A stretch of 64,000 nt of DNA from Achromobacter pestifer (GTDB taxonomy: Bacteria; Pseudomonadota; Gammaproteobacteria; Burkholderiales; Burkholderiaceae_B), in NCBI RefSeq assembly GCF_902859625.1, contig NZ_CADIJX010000002.1:868001-932000 (forward strand), read 5' to 3'. Under the pieces are notes generated by a model that saw nothing but the letters and a program-made list of their open reading frames with translations, made no database searches and was not told where the DNA came from. How positions within the stretch are numbered: position 1 is the stretch's first letter; every line of letters starts with the position of its first letter. This document shows positions 25,781 through 35,071 of this stretch, piece by piece. The position numbers and the translations under genes were made by a program.

Positions 25781-26992
25781 ATGACCACCCGCCCGATTTA
25801 TTTTGACTACTCGGCCACGACGCCCGTCGACCCCCGCGTCGTGGACAAGATGGTGCCCTGGCTGTACGAGAATTTCGGCAACCCGGCATCGCGCAGCCAC
25901 TCGTTTGGTTGGGATTCCGAAGAAGCCGTCGAACGCGCCCGCGAAGAAGTCGCCAAGCTGGTCAACGCCGACCCGCGTGAAATCGTCTGGACTTCCGGTG
26001 CTACGGAATCCAACAACCTGGCGATCAAGGGTGCCGCGAACTTCTACGCGGAACGCGGCAAGCACATCATCACCGTCAAGACCGAACACAAGGCGGTGCT
26101 GGATACCTGTCGCGAGCTCGAGCGCCAAGGCTTCGAAGTCACGTATCTGAATGTGAAAGACGATGGCCTGATTGATCTGGACACCTTCAAGGCCGCGCTG
26201 CGCCCCGATACCGTGCTGGTGTCGGTGATGATGGTGAACAACGAAATCGGCGTGATCCAGGACATCGAAGCGCTGGGTGAGATCTGCCGTGAAAAGGGCA
26301 TCATCTTCCACGTGGACGCCGCGCAGGCGACCGGCAAGGTGGCAATCGACCTGCAAAAGCTCAAGGTCGACCTGATGTCGTTCTCGGCCCACAAGACTTA
26401 CGGTCCGAAGGGTATCGGCGCGCTGTATGTGCGCCGCAAGCCGCGTATCCGCATCGAAGCGCAAATGCACGGTGGCGGTCACGAGCGCGGTTTCCGCTCG
26501 GGCACGCTGGCCACGCACCAGATCGTGGGCATGGGCGAGGCCTTCCGCCTGGCTCGTGAAGAAATGGGCACCGAGAACGAGCGCATCCGCATGCTGCGCG
26601 ACCGTCTCTGGAATGGCCTGTCGCAGATCGAAGAGGTCTACCTCAACGGCGACATGGACCAGCGCGTTCCGCACAACCTGAATGTCAGCTTCAACTATGT
26701 CGAAGGCGAGTCCCTGATCATGGCGATCAAGGAACTGGCCGTATCCAGCGGTTCGGCCTGCACGTCGGCCAGCCTGGAGCCGTCCTACGTGCTGCGCGCA
26801 CTGGGCCGCAACGACGAGTTGGCGCATAGCTCGATCCGTTTCACCCTGGGCCGCTTCACGACCGAAAAGGAAGTGGACTTCGCCATTGAATTGCTCAAGA
26901 GCCGCGTCGGCAAGCTGCGCGATATGTCGCCGCTGTGGGAAATGGCCAAGGAAGGCATTGACTTGAACACCGTGCAGTGGGCCGCGCACTAA
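25781..26992 (+). CDS. iscS: Cysteine desulfurase IscS
   Basis: This 403-residue class V aminotransferase-fold enzyme takes sulfur from L-cysteine as a persulfide for cluster assembly on IscU and for tRNA thiolation. The PLP lysine lies in [12 protein letters not shown] (about residue 206) and the persulfide cysteine in [13 protein letters not shown] (about residue 328). N-terminal [14 protein letters not shown] is typical. AGGAG precedes ATG 25781. It is the second gene of the isc operon. Confidence 0.98.
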   Translation: MTTRPIYFDYSATTPVDPRVVDKMVPWLYENFGNPASRSHSFGWDSEEAVERAREEVAKLVNADPREIVWTSGATESNNLAIKGAANFYAERGKHIITVKTEHKAVLDTCRELERQGFEVTYLNVKDDGLIDLDTFKAALRPDTVLVSVMMVNNEIGVIQDIEALGEICREKGIIFHVDAAQATGKVAIDLQKLKVDLMSFSAHKTYGPKGIGALYVRRKPRIRIEAQMHGGGHERGFRSGTLATHQIVGMGEAFRLAREEMGTENERIRMLRDRLWNGLSQIEEVYLNGDMDQRVPHNLNVSFNYVEGESLIMAIKELAVSSGSACTSASLEPSYVLRALGRNDELAHSSIRFTLGRFTTEKEVDFAIELLKSRVGKLRDMSPLWEMAKEGIDLNTVQWAAH

Positions 26993-27025
26993 GCGCCCGC
27001 GCCAAGAAATACGTGGAGAAATAAC

Positions 27026-27430
27026 ATGTCTTACAGCACCAAAGTTCTGGATCACTACGAAAACCCGCGCAACGTCGGTTCGTTCGATAAGTCGGACGAG
27101 TCGGTGGGCACCGGCATGGTCGGCGCACCGGCCTGTGGCGACGTCATGAAGTTGCAGATCAAGGTGAACGAAGCTGGCGTGATCGAAGACGCGCGCTTCA
27201 AGACCTACGGCTGCGGGTCGGCCATCGCTTCCAGCTCGCTCGTGACCGAATGGGTCAAGGGCAAGACGCTGGATCAGGCGATGAACATCCGCAACACGCA
27301 GATCGCCGAAGAACTGGCGTTGCCGCCGGTGAAGGTCCACTGTTCCATCCTGGCCGAAGACGCGATCAAGGCCGCGGTGCAGAACTACAAAGAAAAGCAC
27401 TCGGTTCCGGCCGAAGCGGTGGCAGGCTGA
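27026..27430 (+). CDS. iscU: Iron-sulfur cluster scaffold IscU
   Basis: A 134-residue scaffold protein with the ligands Cys37, Asp39, Cys63, His105 and Cys106, and the LPPVK motif (residues 99-103) recognised by HscA. It assembles [2Fe-2S] clusters from IscS sulfur and passes them on with HscB/HscA. It sits 33 bp after iscS, and iscA begins 2 bp after its stop. Confidence 0.98.
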   Translation: MSYSTKVLDHYENPRNVGSFDKSDESVGTGMVGAPACGDVMKLQIKVNEAGVIEDARFKTYGCGSAIASSSLVTEWVKGKTLDQAMNIRNTQIAEELALPPVKVHCSILAEDAIKAAVQNYKEKHSVPAEAVAG

Positions 27431-27432
27431 TC

Positions 27433-27756
27433 ATGTCCGTTACCCTGACCCAACAGGCTGCCACCCATATCGGCCGCTACTTGCAAAAGCGCGGAAAGGG
27501 TATCGGCTTGCGGCTCGGCGTTAGGACGACGGGCTGCTCCGGCATGGCCTACAAGTTGGAATATGTGGACGACTCGGCGCCGGAAGACACCGTGTTCGAA
27601 AGCTTTGGCGTCAAGGTTTTCATTGACCCGAAGAGCCTGGCTTATCTGGATGGCACCGAGCTGGATTACGCTCGCGAAGGCCTGAACGAAGGCTTCAAGT
27701 TCCGCAACCCCAACGAAAAGGCGACCTGCGGCTGCGGCGAGTCGTTCACGGTGTAA
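27433..27756 (+). CDS. iscA: A-type iron-sulfur carrier IscA
   Basis: A 107-residue HesB-family protein with the three invariant cysteines Cys35 (GCSGMAY), Cys99 and Cys101 (CGCGESF). It acts as carrier of clusters or iron to apoproteins, especially [4Fe-4S] enzymes. ATG 27433 directly follows iscU; a longer frame inside iscU (from 27250) is not the gene. Confidence 0.97.
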   Translation: MSVTLTQQAATHIGRYLQKRGKGIGLRLGVRTTGCSGMAYKLEYVDDSAPEDTVFESFGVKVFIDPKSLAYLDGTELDYAREGLNEGFKFRNPNEKATCGCGESFTV

Positions 27757-27759
27757 GTC

Positions 27760-28272
27760 TTGGCTGGAGACGATCACTTCAGCCTGTTCGGCTTGCACGC
27801 GCGCTTCGACCTGGACGCGCAAGCGTTGGAATCTGCGTGGCGCGCTGTCGCCGCGCAGGTGCATCCCGACCGTTATGCCACGGCAAGCCCCGCGGAACGC
27901 CGCGTGGCCATGCAATGGGCTGCGCGTGCCAATGAGGCTTACCGCGTGCTGCGGGATCCTTTGTTGCGGGCGCGTTACCTGTGCGAGCAGGCCGGCGTGG
28001 ACTTGCAGACCGAGAGCAACACGTCGATGGACACCGCTTTCCTGATGCAGCAGATGACCTGGCGCGAGATGCTTGATGATGCTCGCGATGACGCGGATGC
28101 CCTGGTTGCCTTGCAGGCGGAGTTGGACGAGGCGCGCGTTGCGATGCGCGCCACGCTGACGCGCCTGCTGGACAACGAGCGTGACTATGCGACTGCCGGG
28201 CTTCGCGTTCGGGAATGGATGTTCGTGGAAAAGCTGGCGGAAGAGTTGGCGCACGCTCAGCCCGCCGGATAG
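27760..28272 (+). CDS. hscB: Fe-S co-chaperone HscB (J-protein)
   Basis: A 170-residue J-domain protein with HPD at residues 35-37 (AAQVHPDRYA) and the C-terminal three-helix domain that binds IscU. It recruits IscU to HscA and stimulates its ATPase. The start is the non-ATG codon TTG 27760, 3 bp after the iscA stop. No in-frame ATG lies before the conserved DHFSLFGLHARF, so TTG (possibly coupled to iscA) is the likely start. Confidence 0.93.
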   Translation: MAGDDHFSLFGLHARFDLDAQALESAWRAVAAQVHPDRYATASPAERRVAMQWAARANEAYRVLRDPLLRARYLCEQAGVDLQTESNTSMDTAFLMQQMTWREMLDDARDDADALVALQAELDEARVAMRATLTRLLDNERDYATAGLRVREWMFVEKLAEELAHAQPAG

Positions 28273-28346
28273 CCAAAGCCGCGCGTCAGGGCACCTGAGA
28301 AGCGGGTGCCTGGATTTCGCCGCCTACTGAGCAGAAAAATACAATC

Positions 28347-30209
28347 ATGGCCTTATTGCAGATATCCGAGCCTGGTGAGTCGCCCGCGCCGCACCAGCGC
28401 AAGCTGGCGGTCGGGATCGACCTGGGCACTACCAATTCCTTAGTCGCGGCGGTGCGCAGTAGCGTCGCTGAAGTGTTGCCTGATGCTCAGGGCTACGCCT
28501 TGCTGCCGTCGGCGGTGCGTTATTTTCCGGGCGGCAAAGTCACCACGGGCCGGGAGCCGCTGGCTCAGCAGGCGGAAGATCCCTTGAACACCGTGGTGTC
28601 CGTGAAGCGTTTCATGGGCCGGTCATTGGAAGAGGCGCGCGCCACGCGCGCACCTTATGAATTCGTGGATGCGCCCGGCATGGTGCGTATCCGCACGGCG
28701 CAGGGTGACCTGAGCCCGGTTGAAGTGTCCGCGCAGATTCTGGCGGTATTGCGCCAGCGCGCCGAAGATGTCCTGGGCGACGATCTGGTGGGGGCGGTCA
28801 TCACGGTGCCCGCCTACTTCGATGATGCTCAGCGCCAGGCGACACGCGACGCCGCCCGCCTGGCGGGTCTGAATGTGCTGCGATTGCTGAACGAACCGAC
28901 CGCTGCGGCGATTGCCTATGGTCTGGACCATGCGTCGGAAGGCGTTTACGCCGTGTACGACCTGGGTGGCGGCACGTTTGATATTTCCATCCTGCGCCTG
29001 ACCCAAGGCGTGTTTGAAGTGATTTCCACGGGTGGCGACACCGCGCTGGGTGGTGATGACTTCGATGCCGTGATCGCGGATCACGCCGTGGCCAAATTGG
29101 CAGCGGGCGAGTTGTCGCCCTCGGATCGCCGGGCGCTGCTGATGGCTGCCCGCGTGGCGCGCGAAGCGTTGTCGGATGCCGAATCGGCCAGCCTGCAACT
29201 GACGCTGTCGGATGGCCGTGCCGTGGACGTGACGCTGACGCGCGCCGAGTTTGAAGCGCTGGCGCAACCGTTGGTGGAACGCACGCTGGATTGCGCACGC
29301 CGCGCGCTGCGCGATGCGTCGTTGAAGCCGGCCGATGTGCGCGGGGTGGTGATGGTGGGCGGCGCGACGCGCATGCCTGTCGTGCGCGCCGCGGTTGGCA
29401 AGGTCTTCGGCACCGAGCCCTTGACTGACTTGGACCCGGATCAGGTTGTGGCGCTGGGCGCCGCCTTGCAGGCCAATCTGTTGGCTGGCAATCGCGCACC
29501 GGGCGAAGATTGGCTGCTGCTGGACGTGATTCCCCTATCGCTGGGGTTGGAAACCATGGGGGGGCTGGTTGAGCGTGTGATTCCGCGCAACAGCACCATC
29601 CCCGTGGCCCGCGCCCAGGAATTCACGACGTTCAAGGATGGCCAGACGGCCATGAGCATCCACGTGGTGCAGGGCGAGCGTGACCTGGTGTCGGATTCGC
29701 GTTCGCTGGCGCGGTTTGAACTGCGTGGCATTCCGCCCATGGTGGCGGGTGCGGCGCGTATCCGCGTGACCTTCCAGGTGGATGCGGATGGCCTGCTGAG
29801 CGTGACCGCCCGCGAACAAAGCACCGGAGTGGAAGCCGCGGTGTCGGTCAAGCCGTCCTACGGACTGAGCGACGACGAGATTGCGCAGATGCTGGCTGAC
29901 AGCGTGGCGCAGGCGGATACGGATGCCCGCGCCCGGATGTTGCGCGAGCAGCAAGTGGACGCGCGGCAACTGGTGGAATCCGTGCAGGCGGCATTGGCCG
30001 TTGACGGCGACCTGTTGGACGCCGAAGAGCGCAAGCACGTGGACGAATGCCTGCAAGCCGCCATCGGTGCGCAATCCGCGGAAGAAGTCGACACGGTGAA
30101 AGACGCGGTGCAAGCCCTGTCGGCCGCGACCGACGACTTTGCCGCGCGCCGCATGGATCGCAGCATCCGCGCCGCGCTGGCGGGCCGCAAACTTGATGAG
30201 ATTGCCTGA
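28347..30209 (+). CDS. hscA: Fe-S assembly Hsp70 chaperone HscA
   Basis: This 620-residue Hsp70 has the nucleotide-binding domain ([30 protein letters not shown]) and a substrate domain with a C-terminal lid. It works with HscB to release clusters from IscU. It follows hscB after a 74-bp gap that contains a small hairpin with stem GGCACC/GGTGCC (28290-28310). The fdx gene starts 9 bp after its stop. Confidence 0.97.
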   Translation: MALLQISEPGESPAPHQRKLAVGIDLGTTNSLVAAVRSSVAEVLPDAQGYALLPSAVRYFPGGKVTTGREPLAQQAEDPLNTVVSVKRFMGRSLEEARATRAPYEFVDAPGMVRIRTAQGDLSPVEVSAQILAVLRQRAEDVLGDDLVGAVITVPAYFDDAQRQATRDAARLAGLNVLRLLNEPTAAAIAYGLDHASEGVYAVYDLGGGTFDISILRLTQGVFEVISTGGDTALGGDDFDAVIADHAVAKLAAGELSPSDRRALLMAARVAREALSDAESASLQLTLSDGRAVDVTLTRAEFEALAQPLVERTLDCARRALRDASLKPADVRGVVMVGGATRMPVVRAAVGKVFGTEPLTDLDPDQVVALGAALQANLLAGNRAPGEDWLLLDVIPLSLGLETMGGLVERVIPRNSTIPVARAQEFTTFKDGQTAMSIHVVQGERDLVSDSRSLARFELRGIPPMVAGAARIRVTFQVDADGLLSVTAREQSTGVEAAVSVKPSYGLSDDEIAQMLADSVAQADTDARARMLREQQVDARQLVESVQAALAVDGDLLDAEERKHVDECLQAAIGAQSAEEVDTVKDAVQALSAATDDFAARRMDRSIRAALAGRKLDEIA

Positions 30210-30218
30210 TAAGACGTT

Positions 30219-30560
30219 ATGCCGAAACTGACTGTATTGCCTCATCCCGATTACTGCCCCGAGGGCGCCGTGATTGAAGACGCACCCAAGGGCGTGTCGA
30301 TCTGCCGTGTGCTCCTGGACAACCATATCGACATCGAACACGCATGTGAATTGTCATGCGCCTGCACGACCTGTCACGTGGTGATCAAGCAGGGTTATTC
30401 CGCGCTGGAAGATGCGACCGACGACGAAGAGGACTTGCTGGACAAGGCCTGGGGCCTGACCCCGACGTCGCGCTTGTCATGCCAGGCGCTGGTGACCGAC
30501 ACTGACCTGACGGTGGAAATTCCCAAGTACACCATCAACCACGCGAAAGAGGGCCATTGA
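30219..30560 (+). CDS. fdx: ISC-type [2Fe-2S] ferredoxin
   Basis: This 113-residue adrenodoxin-type ferredoxin has cluster ligands Cys43, Cys49, Cys52 and Cys88, arranged as CELSCACTTCH plus LSCQAL. It supplies electrons for cluster assembly on IscU. It is encoded between hscA and iscX; its TGA stop shares its final base with the iscX ATG. Confidence 0.97.
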   Translation: MPKLTVLPHPDYCPEGAVIEDAPKGVSICRVLLDNHIDIEHACELSCACTTCHVVIKQGYSALEDATDDEEDLLDKAWGLTPTSRLSCQALVTDTDLTVEIPKYTINHAKEGH

Positions 30561-30754
30561 TGAAGTGGACCGATACCTACGATATTGCCGTTGCGCTGGT
30601 CGACGCGCATCCTGACGTGGACCCCAAGACGCTGCGGTTTACGCAGCTGCGCGAATGGGTCATGGCTCTGCCGAATTTCAGTGACGATCCCGACCATTGC
30701 GGCGAGAAGATCCTGGAAGCCATTCAGATGGCCTGGATCGACGAAGCGGACTGA
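30560..30754 (+). CDS. iscX: Fe-S assembly protein IscX
   Basis: A 64-residue acidic protein of the IscX/YfhJ family (MKWTDTYDIAVALVD, DPKTLRFTQLREWV, and the DDPDHCGEKILEAIQMAW end). It binds IscS and iron and modulates cluster formation. ATG 30560 overlaps the fdx stop by one base. It is the last gene of the operon, followed by a terminator. Confidence 0.96.
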   Translation: MKWTDTYDIAVALVDAHPDVDPKTLRFTQLREWVMALPNFSDDPDHCGEKILEAIQMAWIDEAD

Positions 30755-30767
30755 TGAACGCAGCAAG

Positions 30768-30795
30768 AACGCTCCCCTCGGGGAGCGTTTTTTTG
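30768..30795 (+). terminator. Rho-independent terminator of the isc operon
   Basis: AACGCTCCCC-TC-GGGGAGCGTT perfect 10-bp stem (30768-30789) followed by TTTTT. Confidence 0.9.
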
Positions 30796-30892
30796 TTGTC
30801 GGGCCGCATGCACGCAAAGCATGTGCGGCAGTCACGATGACCACGGTATCATCAGGGGTCTGCCCGTTGATCCTATTAGCCTGAGTCTACCG

Positions 30893-31783
30893 ATGCCCGC
30901 TGCCCAATTGCGTTTTGGCTTGGCCGCCAACCGACTGCACCACGAAAGCCCCGATGCCGCCCTGTTTACCTGGCTGCGTGCGTGTTCGTCCACGATACGC
31001 GAGCTGGGCGTGCAGTTGCACACCGTCGGCCGCACGCACGATGCCATCGTGCGCGAAGGCATGTTGCAGGGGTACAGCGGCCTGATTCGCTACCCGTATG
31101 GACGCGAAGGCGGCTTGATGAAACTGGTGGCCCGCGTGACCGAGGGGCGTGATGGGCAAGCACCGTTCGATGGCGCGATCTATCTGATCGACCCAGTGGA
31201 TCCGTCTTCGATTTTTCCGGAGGCATTGGCGCTGAAGCGGCAGTGCATCACGCATGGCCGGCCCTTCATCTCCACGCTGGCCGGGGCCATTGAGTGGATG
31301 GAGGTCGAGCGCATACACGCCGGTCTGGCGCCGGACGCATCGGCGTCCCGCCTGTTTAATTTCACGGGCCAGACCTTGGCGATGATCGCCCACGATGCGC
31401 TCAAGGATGAGATGGTGGCCTTTGCCAGCGAGCACTTCGATGTGTTGTCCCAGTTCGCACGCCGCGTGGCAACGGGCACGACCGGCGGCCGCTTGAATGA
31501 CTTGGCCTGGTCGCGAGGCTGGCCGAAAGATACGCCATGGGTGCACCGCTATCTGAGCGGCCCGCTGGGAGGCGACGCGCAGATTGCCGAATTGGTCCTG
31601 GAGCATCAATGTCAGCGCGTGATCTTCTTCGAGGATCCACATGTGGCGCGTCAGCACGAGGCCGATATCCAGTTGCTGGAGCGCGCCGTGCGCGTGGTGA
31701 CGGCATCGGCCACCTGCGCAACGTCGCCCACCGTGGCGCGTCGCTGGGCGCAGGCGGTGGAAAAGCGTGCCGGTTTGATCTGA
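30893..31783 (+). CDS. Methylglyoxal-synthase-like protein with two MGS-type domains
   Basis: A 296-residue protein about twice the length of MgsA. The C-terminal half has SGPLGGDAQIAE and VIFFEDPHVARQHEADIQ, the counterparts of the MgsA motifs SGPLGGDQQIG and FFWDPL. The N-terminal half shows a degenerate version (LIDPVDPSSIFPEALALKRQC), suggesting a tandem MGS fold. MgsA converts dihydroxyacetone phosphate to methylglyoxal; whether this two-domain form does so is unproven, since the paired catalytic residues are not all evident. ATG 30893 is used. It is monocistronic between the isc terminator and a convergent LysR gene. Confidence 0.7.
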   Translation: MPAAQLRFGLAANRLHHESPDAALFTWLRACSSTIRELGVQLHTVGRTHDAIVREGMLQGYSGLIRYPYGREGGLMKLVARVTEGRDGQAPFDGAIYLIDPVDPSSIFPEALALKRQCITHGRPFISTLAGAIEWMEVERIHAGLAPDASASRLFNFTGQTLAMIAHDALKDEMVAFASEHFDVLSQFARRVATGTTGGRLNDLAWSRGWPKDTPWVHRYLSGPLGGDAQIAELVLEHQCQRVIFFEDPHVARQHEADIQLLERAVRVVTASATCATSPTVARRWAQAVEKRAGLI

Positions 31784-31791
31784 CGGGCTGA

Positions 31792-32727
31792 CTATGCGGT
31801 TGGCCGGCCATCGATGATGATTCGGCTGACCCGATCGGCCACCGCTGATGCCGCCATGGACAAAGGCAGCACGTCGGAGCGGCACAGAAATACCGGGCGG
31901 GCCATGCGGAGATGCTTGACCCGGCGCAGCATCACGTCTCCGCGCATGGCCTCCCTTCTTACGGCTTCATGCGACAGGATCGTGTGCGCCAGGCCAGCTT
32001 GAACCAGTTCTATCAATTGAGGAATCGCGTTGGCTTCGGCAATGACGCGAAACGTCACGCGCTCTTGTTGTTGATACTGGTCCAGTAGCCGGCGCAAGCT
32101 GTGCGGGTTGCCGGGCAGTACCAGGGGCAATGCAGCCAGCGCATCCAGCCCGATGGCGGGTAGCGCATCCAATTCGGCGGAGCGCGGTGTCGAGCGGGCA
32201 TGCCGCGGCGGGGGAGACACCACCACCAGCTCTTCATCGATCAGGTGCTGAAAGCGCAGATCGACTGCGGCCTCGTCGCTGAACGTCAGGCCCAGGTCGG
32301 CATGGCCCGAGCTGACAAAGCCGGGAATGTATCCCGTGCTGGATTCAACGATCTTCAGATATACGTCCGGCCAGTTTTCCAAGCTGAAGCGCAGCAGGGG
32401 CACCGCCACCAGCTTTGCCATGGACATCGACATCGCCAGCGATACCGTGCCGCGTGGGGCCGTCAGGTCTTCACGCACATCGGCGCGCGCCGCATCGATG
32501 CGGCCGAGGATCTCGCGCGCGTGCGCCAGCAGGCGGGTGCCGGCCGTGGTGGGTGTGACGCCGCGCGCGCTACGGTGCAGCAGCACGACGCCCAGGTCTT
32601 CCTCCAGATTGCGGATCAACAGGCTTAGCGCAGGCTGGGCCACGTGTAGCGCCACCGCGGCGCGGCTGATCGAACCGGTGGAAACCACGGCCACAAAACA
32701 CTGCATTGCTCGAATCGACATCGACAT
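31792..32727 (-). CDS. LysR family transcriptional regulator
   Basis: The 311-residue protein has the N-terminal HTH (MQCFVAVVSTGSISRAAVAL and VAQPALSLLIRNLEEDLG) and a full LysR effector domain. It is divergent, by 128 bp, from a Bug protein / CoA-transferase / crotonase operon, which it most probably regulates. Two near-adjacent ATG codons (32727 and 32721) could start it. The intergenic AT-rich patch (about 32755-32800) is the likely operator area, but no clean palindrome was found. Confidence 0.9.
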   Translation of the reverse strand: MSMSIRAMQCFVAVVSTGSISRAAVALHVAQPALSLLIRNLEEDLGVVLLHRSARGVTPTTAGTRLLAHAREILGRIDAARADVREDLTAPRGTVSLAMSMSMAKLVAVPLLRFSLENWPDVYLKIVESSTGYIPGFVSSGHADLGLTFSDEAAVDLRFQHLIDEELVVVSPPPRHARSTPRSAELDALPAIGLDALAALPLVLPGNPHSLRRLLDQYQQQERVTFRVIAEANAIPQLIELVQAGLAHTILSHEAVRREAMRGDVMLRRVKHLRMARPVFLCRSDVLPLSMAASAVADRVSRIIIDGRPTA

Positions 32728-32855
32728 GAGGGAAGCCTGTAGAACAACGGGTTATCACAAATTTATTATGGGCCGCATATATAAACGGTATTTCTAATAT
32801 ATCAACCAGATTCGCATAATGCAGCGCCACCATCGAAAAAACACACGGAGACATC

Positions 32856-33830
32856 ATGGCGCTCATGAAAGTACTGGCTGCCGCCCTTGCGGCGACGACG
32901 GTCATTGCCACCCCGGCCCTGGCCGACACCTGGCCCTCGAAGCCCATCACGCTGCTGGTGCCGTTTTCGGCGGGCGGGCCGACCGATTTCATTGCCCGGC
33001 TGGTGGCCGAGCCGCTGTCGCGTGAATTGGGGCAGCAGGTCATCGTGCAGAACAAGCCGGGAGCCAGCGGCAACGTCGGCTACCAAAGCGTGCTGAACGG
33101 TCCCGCGGATGGCTATACGTTGATGCACAACACCGTGGGCATGCAGGCGATCAATCCGCTGATGTACCCCAGCGCGAAAATGCACCCGTTGCAGGACTAC
33201 GTGCCCGTTGGCATCACCGGCGCCATGCCGAATCTGCTGGTCGTGAACCCCGAGCGCACCCCGGTCAAGACGCTGGAAGAGCTTGTCGAGCGTGGGCGCG
33301 CGGCGTCCAACGGGTTGAGCTACGCCACGTTCGGGCCGGGAAGCTCGCCGCATGTGTACGGCGCGCTGTTGCAGAAGCTGGCCAAGTTCGAGGCCGTGGG
33401 CGTGGCCTACAAGGGTAGCGCCAACGCGGTGACTGACGTGATTGGCGGGCAGATCGATTTTCTGTTCGACAGCATGTCGACCAGCATCGGGCAAGTCCAG
33501 GCCGGTAGGCTCAAGGCGCTGGCGATCACCTCGGCGCAACGCTCGCCGATGTTGCCCGACGTGCCGACGTTGAAGGAAGCGGGCTATGCCAGCCTGGATT
33601 TGAAGTTCTGGTTCTCGTTGCAAGTGCCTGCCGGCACCCCGCCCGACGTGGTGGCGAAGCTGCGCACGGCGGTGGCGAACGTGGTGGCGAGCGAGACATA
33701 CCGCAAGGCCATGCAAGAGCGTGGCGCGGAAGCCTTGTCGGTGGCGCCGGCTGACCTGGACGCATTCTTCAAGCGTGAAACGGCGCAATGGACCGACGCT
33801 GCCAATGCGGTGGGGCTGAAGGCTGAATGA
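32856..33830 (+). CDS. Bug family solute-binding protein
   Basis: A 324-residue periplasmic binding protein: signal peptide MALMKVLAAALAATTVIATP with cleavage at ALA-DTWPSK, then the Bug motifs ITLLVPFSAGGPTDFIARL and YATFGPGSSPHVYGALL. It is likely to bind a carboxylate for import or sensing. ATG 32856 has GGAGA (32849-32853) upstream. Its stop codon overlaps the next gene's start. Coupling to CoA-transferase and crotonase genes suggests its ligand is the acid metabolised by them. Confidence 0.9.
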   Translation: MALMKVLAAALAATTVIATPALADTWPSKPITLLVPFSAGGPTDFIARLVAEPLSRELGQQVIVQNKPGASGNVGYQSVLNGPADGYTLMHNTVGMQAINPLMYPSAKMHPLQDYVPVGITGAMPNLLVVNPERTPVKTLEELVERGRAASNGLSYATFGPGSSPHVYGALLQKLAKFEAVGVAYKGSANAVTDVIGGQIDFLFDSMSTSIGQVQAGRLKALAITSAQRSPMLPDVPTLKEAGYASLDLKFWFSLQVPAGTPPDVVAKLRTAVANVVASETYRKAMQERGAEALSVAPADLDAFFKRETAQWTDAANAVGLKAE

Positions 33831-35071
33831 TGAACCTGCCTACCGGTGCGCGCATGATGCCGCTTAAGAACATTACCGTCCTGGATTTGAGCAAAGTGCT
33901 TGCCGGGCCCTTGTGCGGCCAGTATCTGGGTGAGTTGGGCGCTCGCGTGATCAAGGTGGAGCCCGTTGGCACCGGCGACGACACGCGCGCCTGGCTGCCG
34001 CAGGATGCCGGGCAGTCGGCCACGTTTCTGGCGGTGAATCACAACAAGCGCAGCTTGGCCGTGGACCTGAAGACGGAAGCGGGCAGGGCGGTGGTACACC
34101 GCCTGGCCAAGCAGGCGGACGTGGTGTTGCAGGGCTTTGGTGGCAAGACCGCTGCGCGCCTGGGCGTGGATTACGACACGCTGAGCCGCCTGAACCCAAC
34201 GCTGATCTATTGCGAGATCTCCGGTTACGGCCGCGAAGGCCCGATGGGCGAAGAGCCGGGGTATGACGTGATGCTGCAAGCATTCAGCGGCATGATCAGC
34301 ACGATGGGTGAGCCGGGCGGAAATTTTGCCCGCGCGAGCTTTTCGCCAGTGGACCTGGGGACGGGCTCATTCGCGTTGAGCGGGATTCTGGCGGCACTGC
34401 TTGAACGCAGCCAGACGGGCGCAGGGCAGTACTTGGACGTGTCGTTGTTGGACACGTCGCTGGGGTTGATGTCATACATGGCGCAGAACTATTGGCGTAC
34501 GGGGCAGATTCCCCGAAGGATGGGAACTGGCCACCCCGCGATGTGCCCTTACCAGGCGTTTCGCGCGGCGGATGGCGATCTGATGCTGGGCGTGGGCAAT
34601 GATGCGCAATGGCAGCGTTTTTGTGCCGTGGCCGGCTTGCAGGATTACGTCGATACCCCCGAATTCTCCAGCAATGCCGCGCGGGTGCGGAACTTCGATG
34701 CGACGGTGGCGCTGGTGCAGGCGCGCATCGAAACGCGCACGGTGGCGGCATGGCTGGCGGCATTGAAGCCCGCAGGAATCGCATGCTCTGCCATTCACAC
34801 CTTGGATCAGGCTTTGGCGCATCCGCAAGTCGCGGCGCGTGAACTGATCGTGACCAGCCAGCATGCAACGCTTGGTGAAGTGAGGAATATTGGTCTGCCC
34901 GTGCGCTTTGGCGGGCAGCCCCGGCAAGCGGCGCGGCCCGCGCCGCTGCTGGGCGAACATAGCCGCGAGATACTGGCGGACTTGGGCTATTCGTCCGAAG
35001 AGATTGAAGCGATGCTGGCCGCAGGCAGCGTGCAGGCGGCACCAGCAACAGAACCAGGAGTATCGGCATGA
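33827..35071 (+). CDS. CaiB/BaiF (class III) CoA-transferase
   Basis: A 414-residue formyl-CoA-transferase-type enzyme with the N-terminal LDLSKVLAGPLCGQYLGELG and the catalytic aspartate in FSPVDLGTGSFA (near residue 180). It moves CoA between carboxylic acids via an aspartyl-CoA mixed anhydride. ATG 33827 overlaps the preceding stop (ATGA); ATG 33830 and 33854 are in-frame alternatives. Its own stop overlaps the crotonase start, so the three genes are translationally coupled. Confidence 0.9.
   Translation: MMNLPTGARMMPLKNITVLDLSKVLAGPLCGQYLGELGARVIKVEPVGTGDDTRAWLPQDAGQSATFLAVNHNKRSLAVDLKTEAGRAVVHRLAKQADVVLQGFGGKTAARLGVDYDTLSRLNPTLIYCEISGYGREGPMGEEPGYDVMLQAFSGMISTMGEPGGNFARASFSPVDLGTGSFALSGILAALLERSQTGAGQYLDVSLLDTSLGLMSYMAQNYWRTGQIPRRMGTGHPAMCPYQAFRAADGDLMLGVGNDAQWQRFCAVAGLQDYVDTPEFSSNAARVRNFDATVALVQARIETRTVAAWLAALKPAGIACSAIHTLDQALAHPQVAARELIVTSQHATLGEVRNIGLPVRFGGQPRQAARPAPLLGEHSREILADLGYSSEEIEAMLAAGSVQAAPATEPGVSA

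Noticed and set aside
32755-32810. AT-rich patch with ATATAT repeats before the Bug gene as LysR site
   Set aside because: No clean T-N11-A palindrome could be settled; only noted as the likely promoter area.
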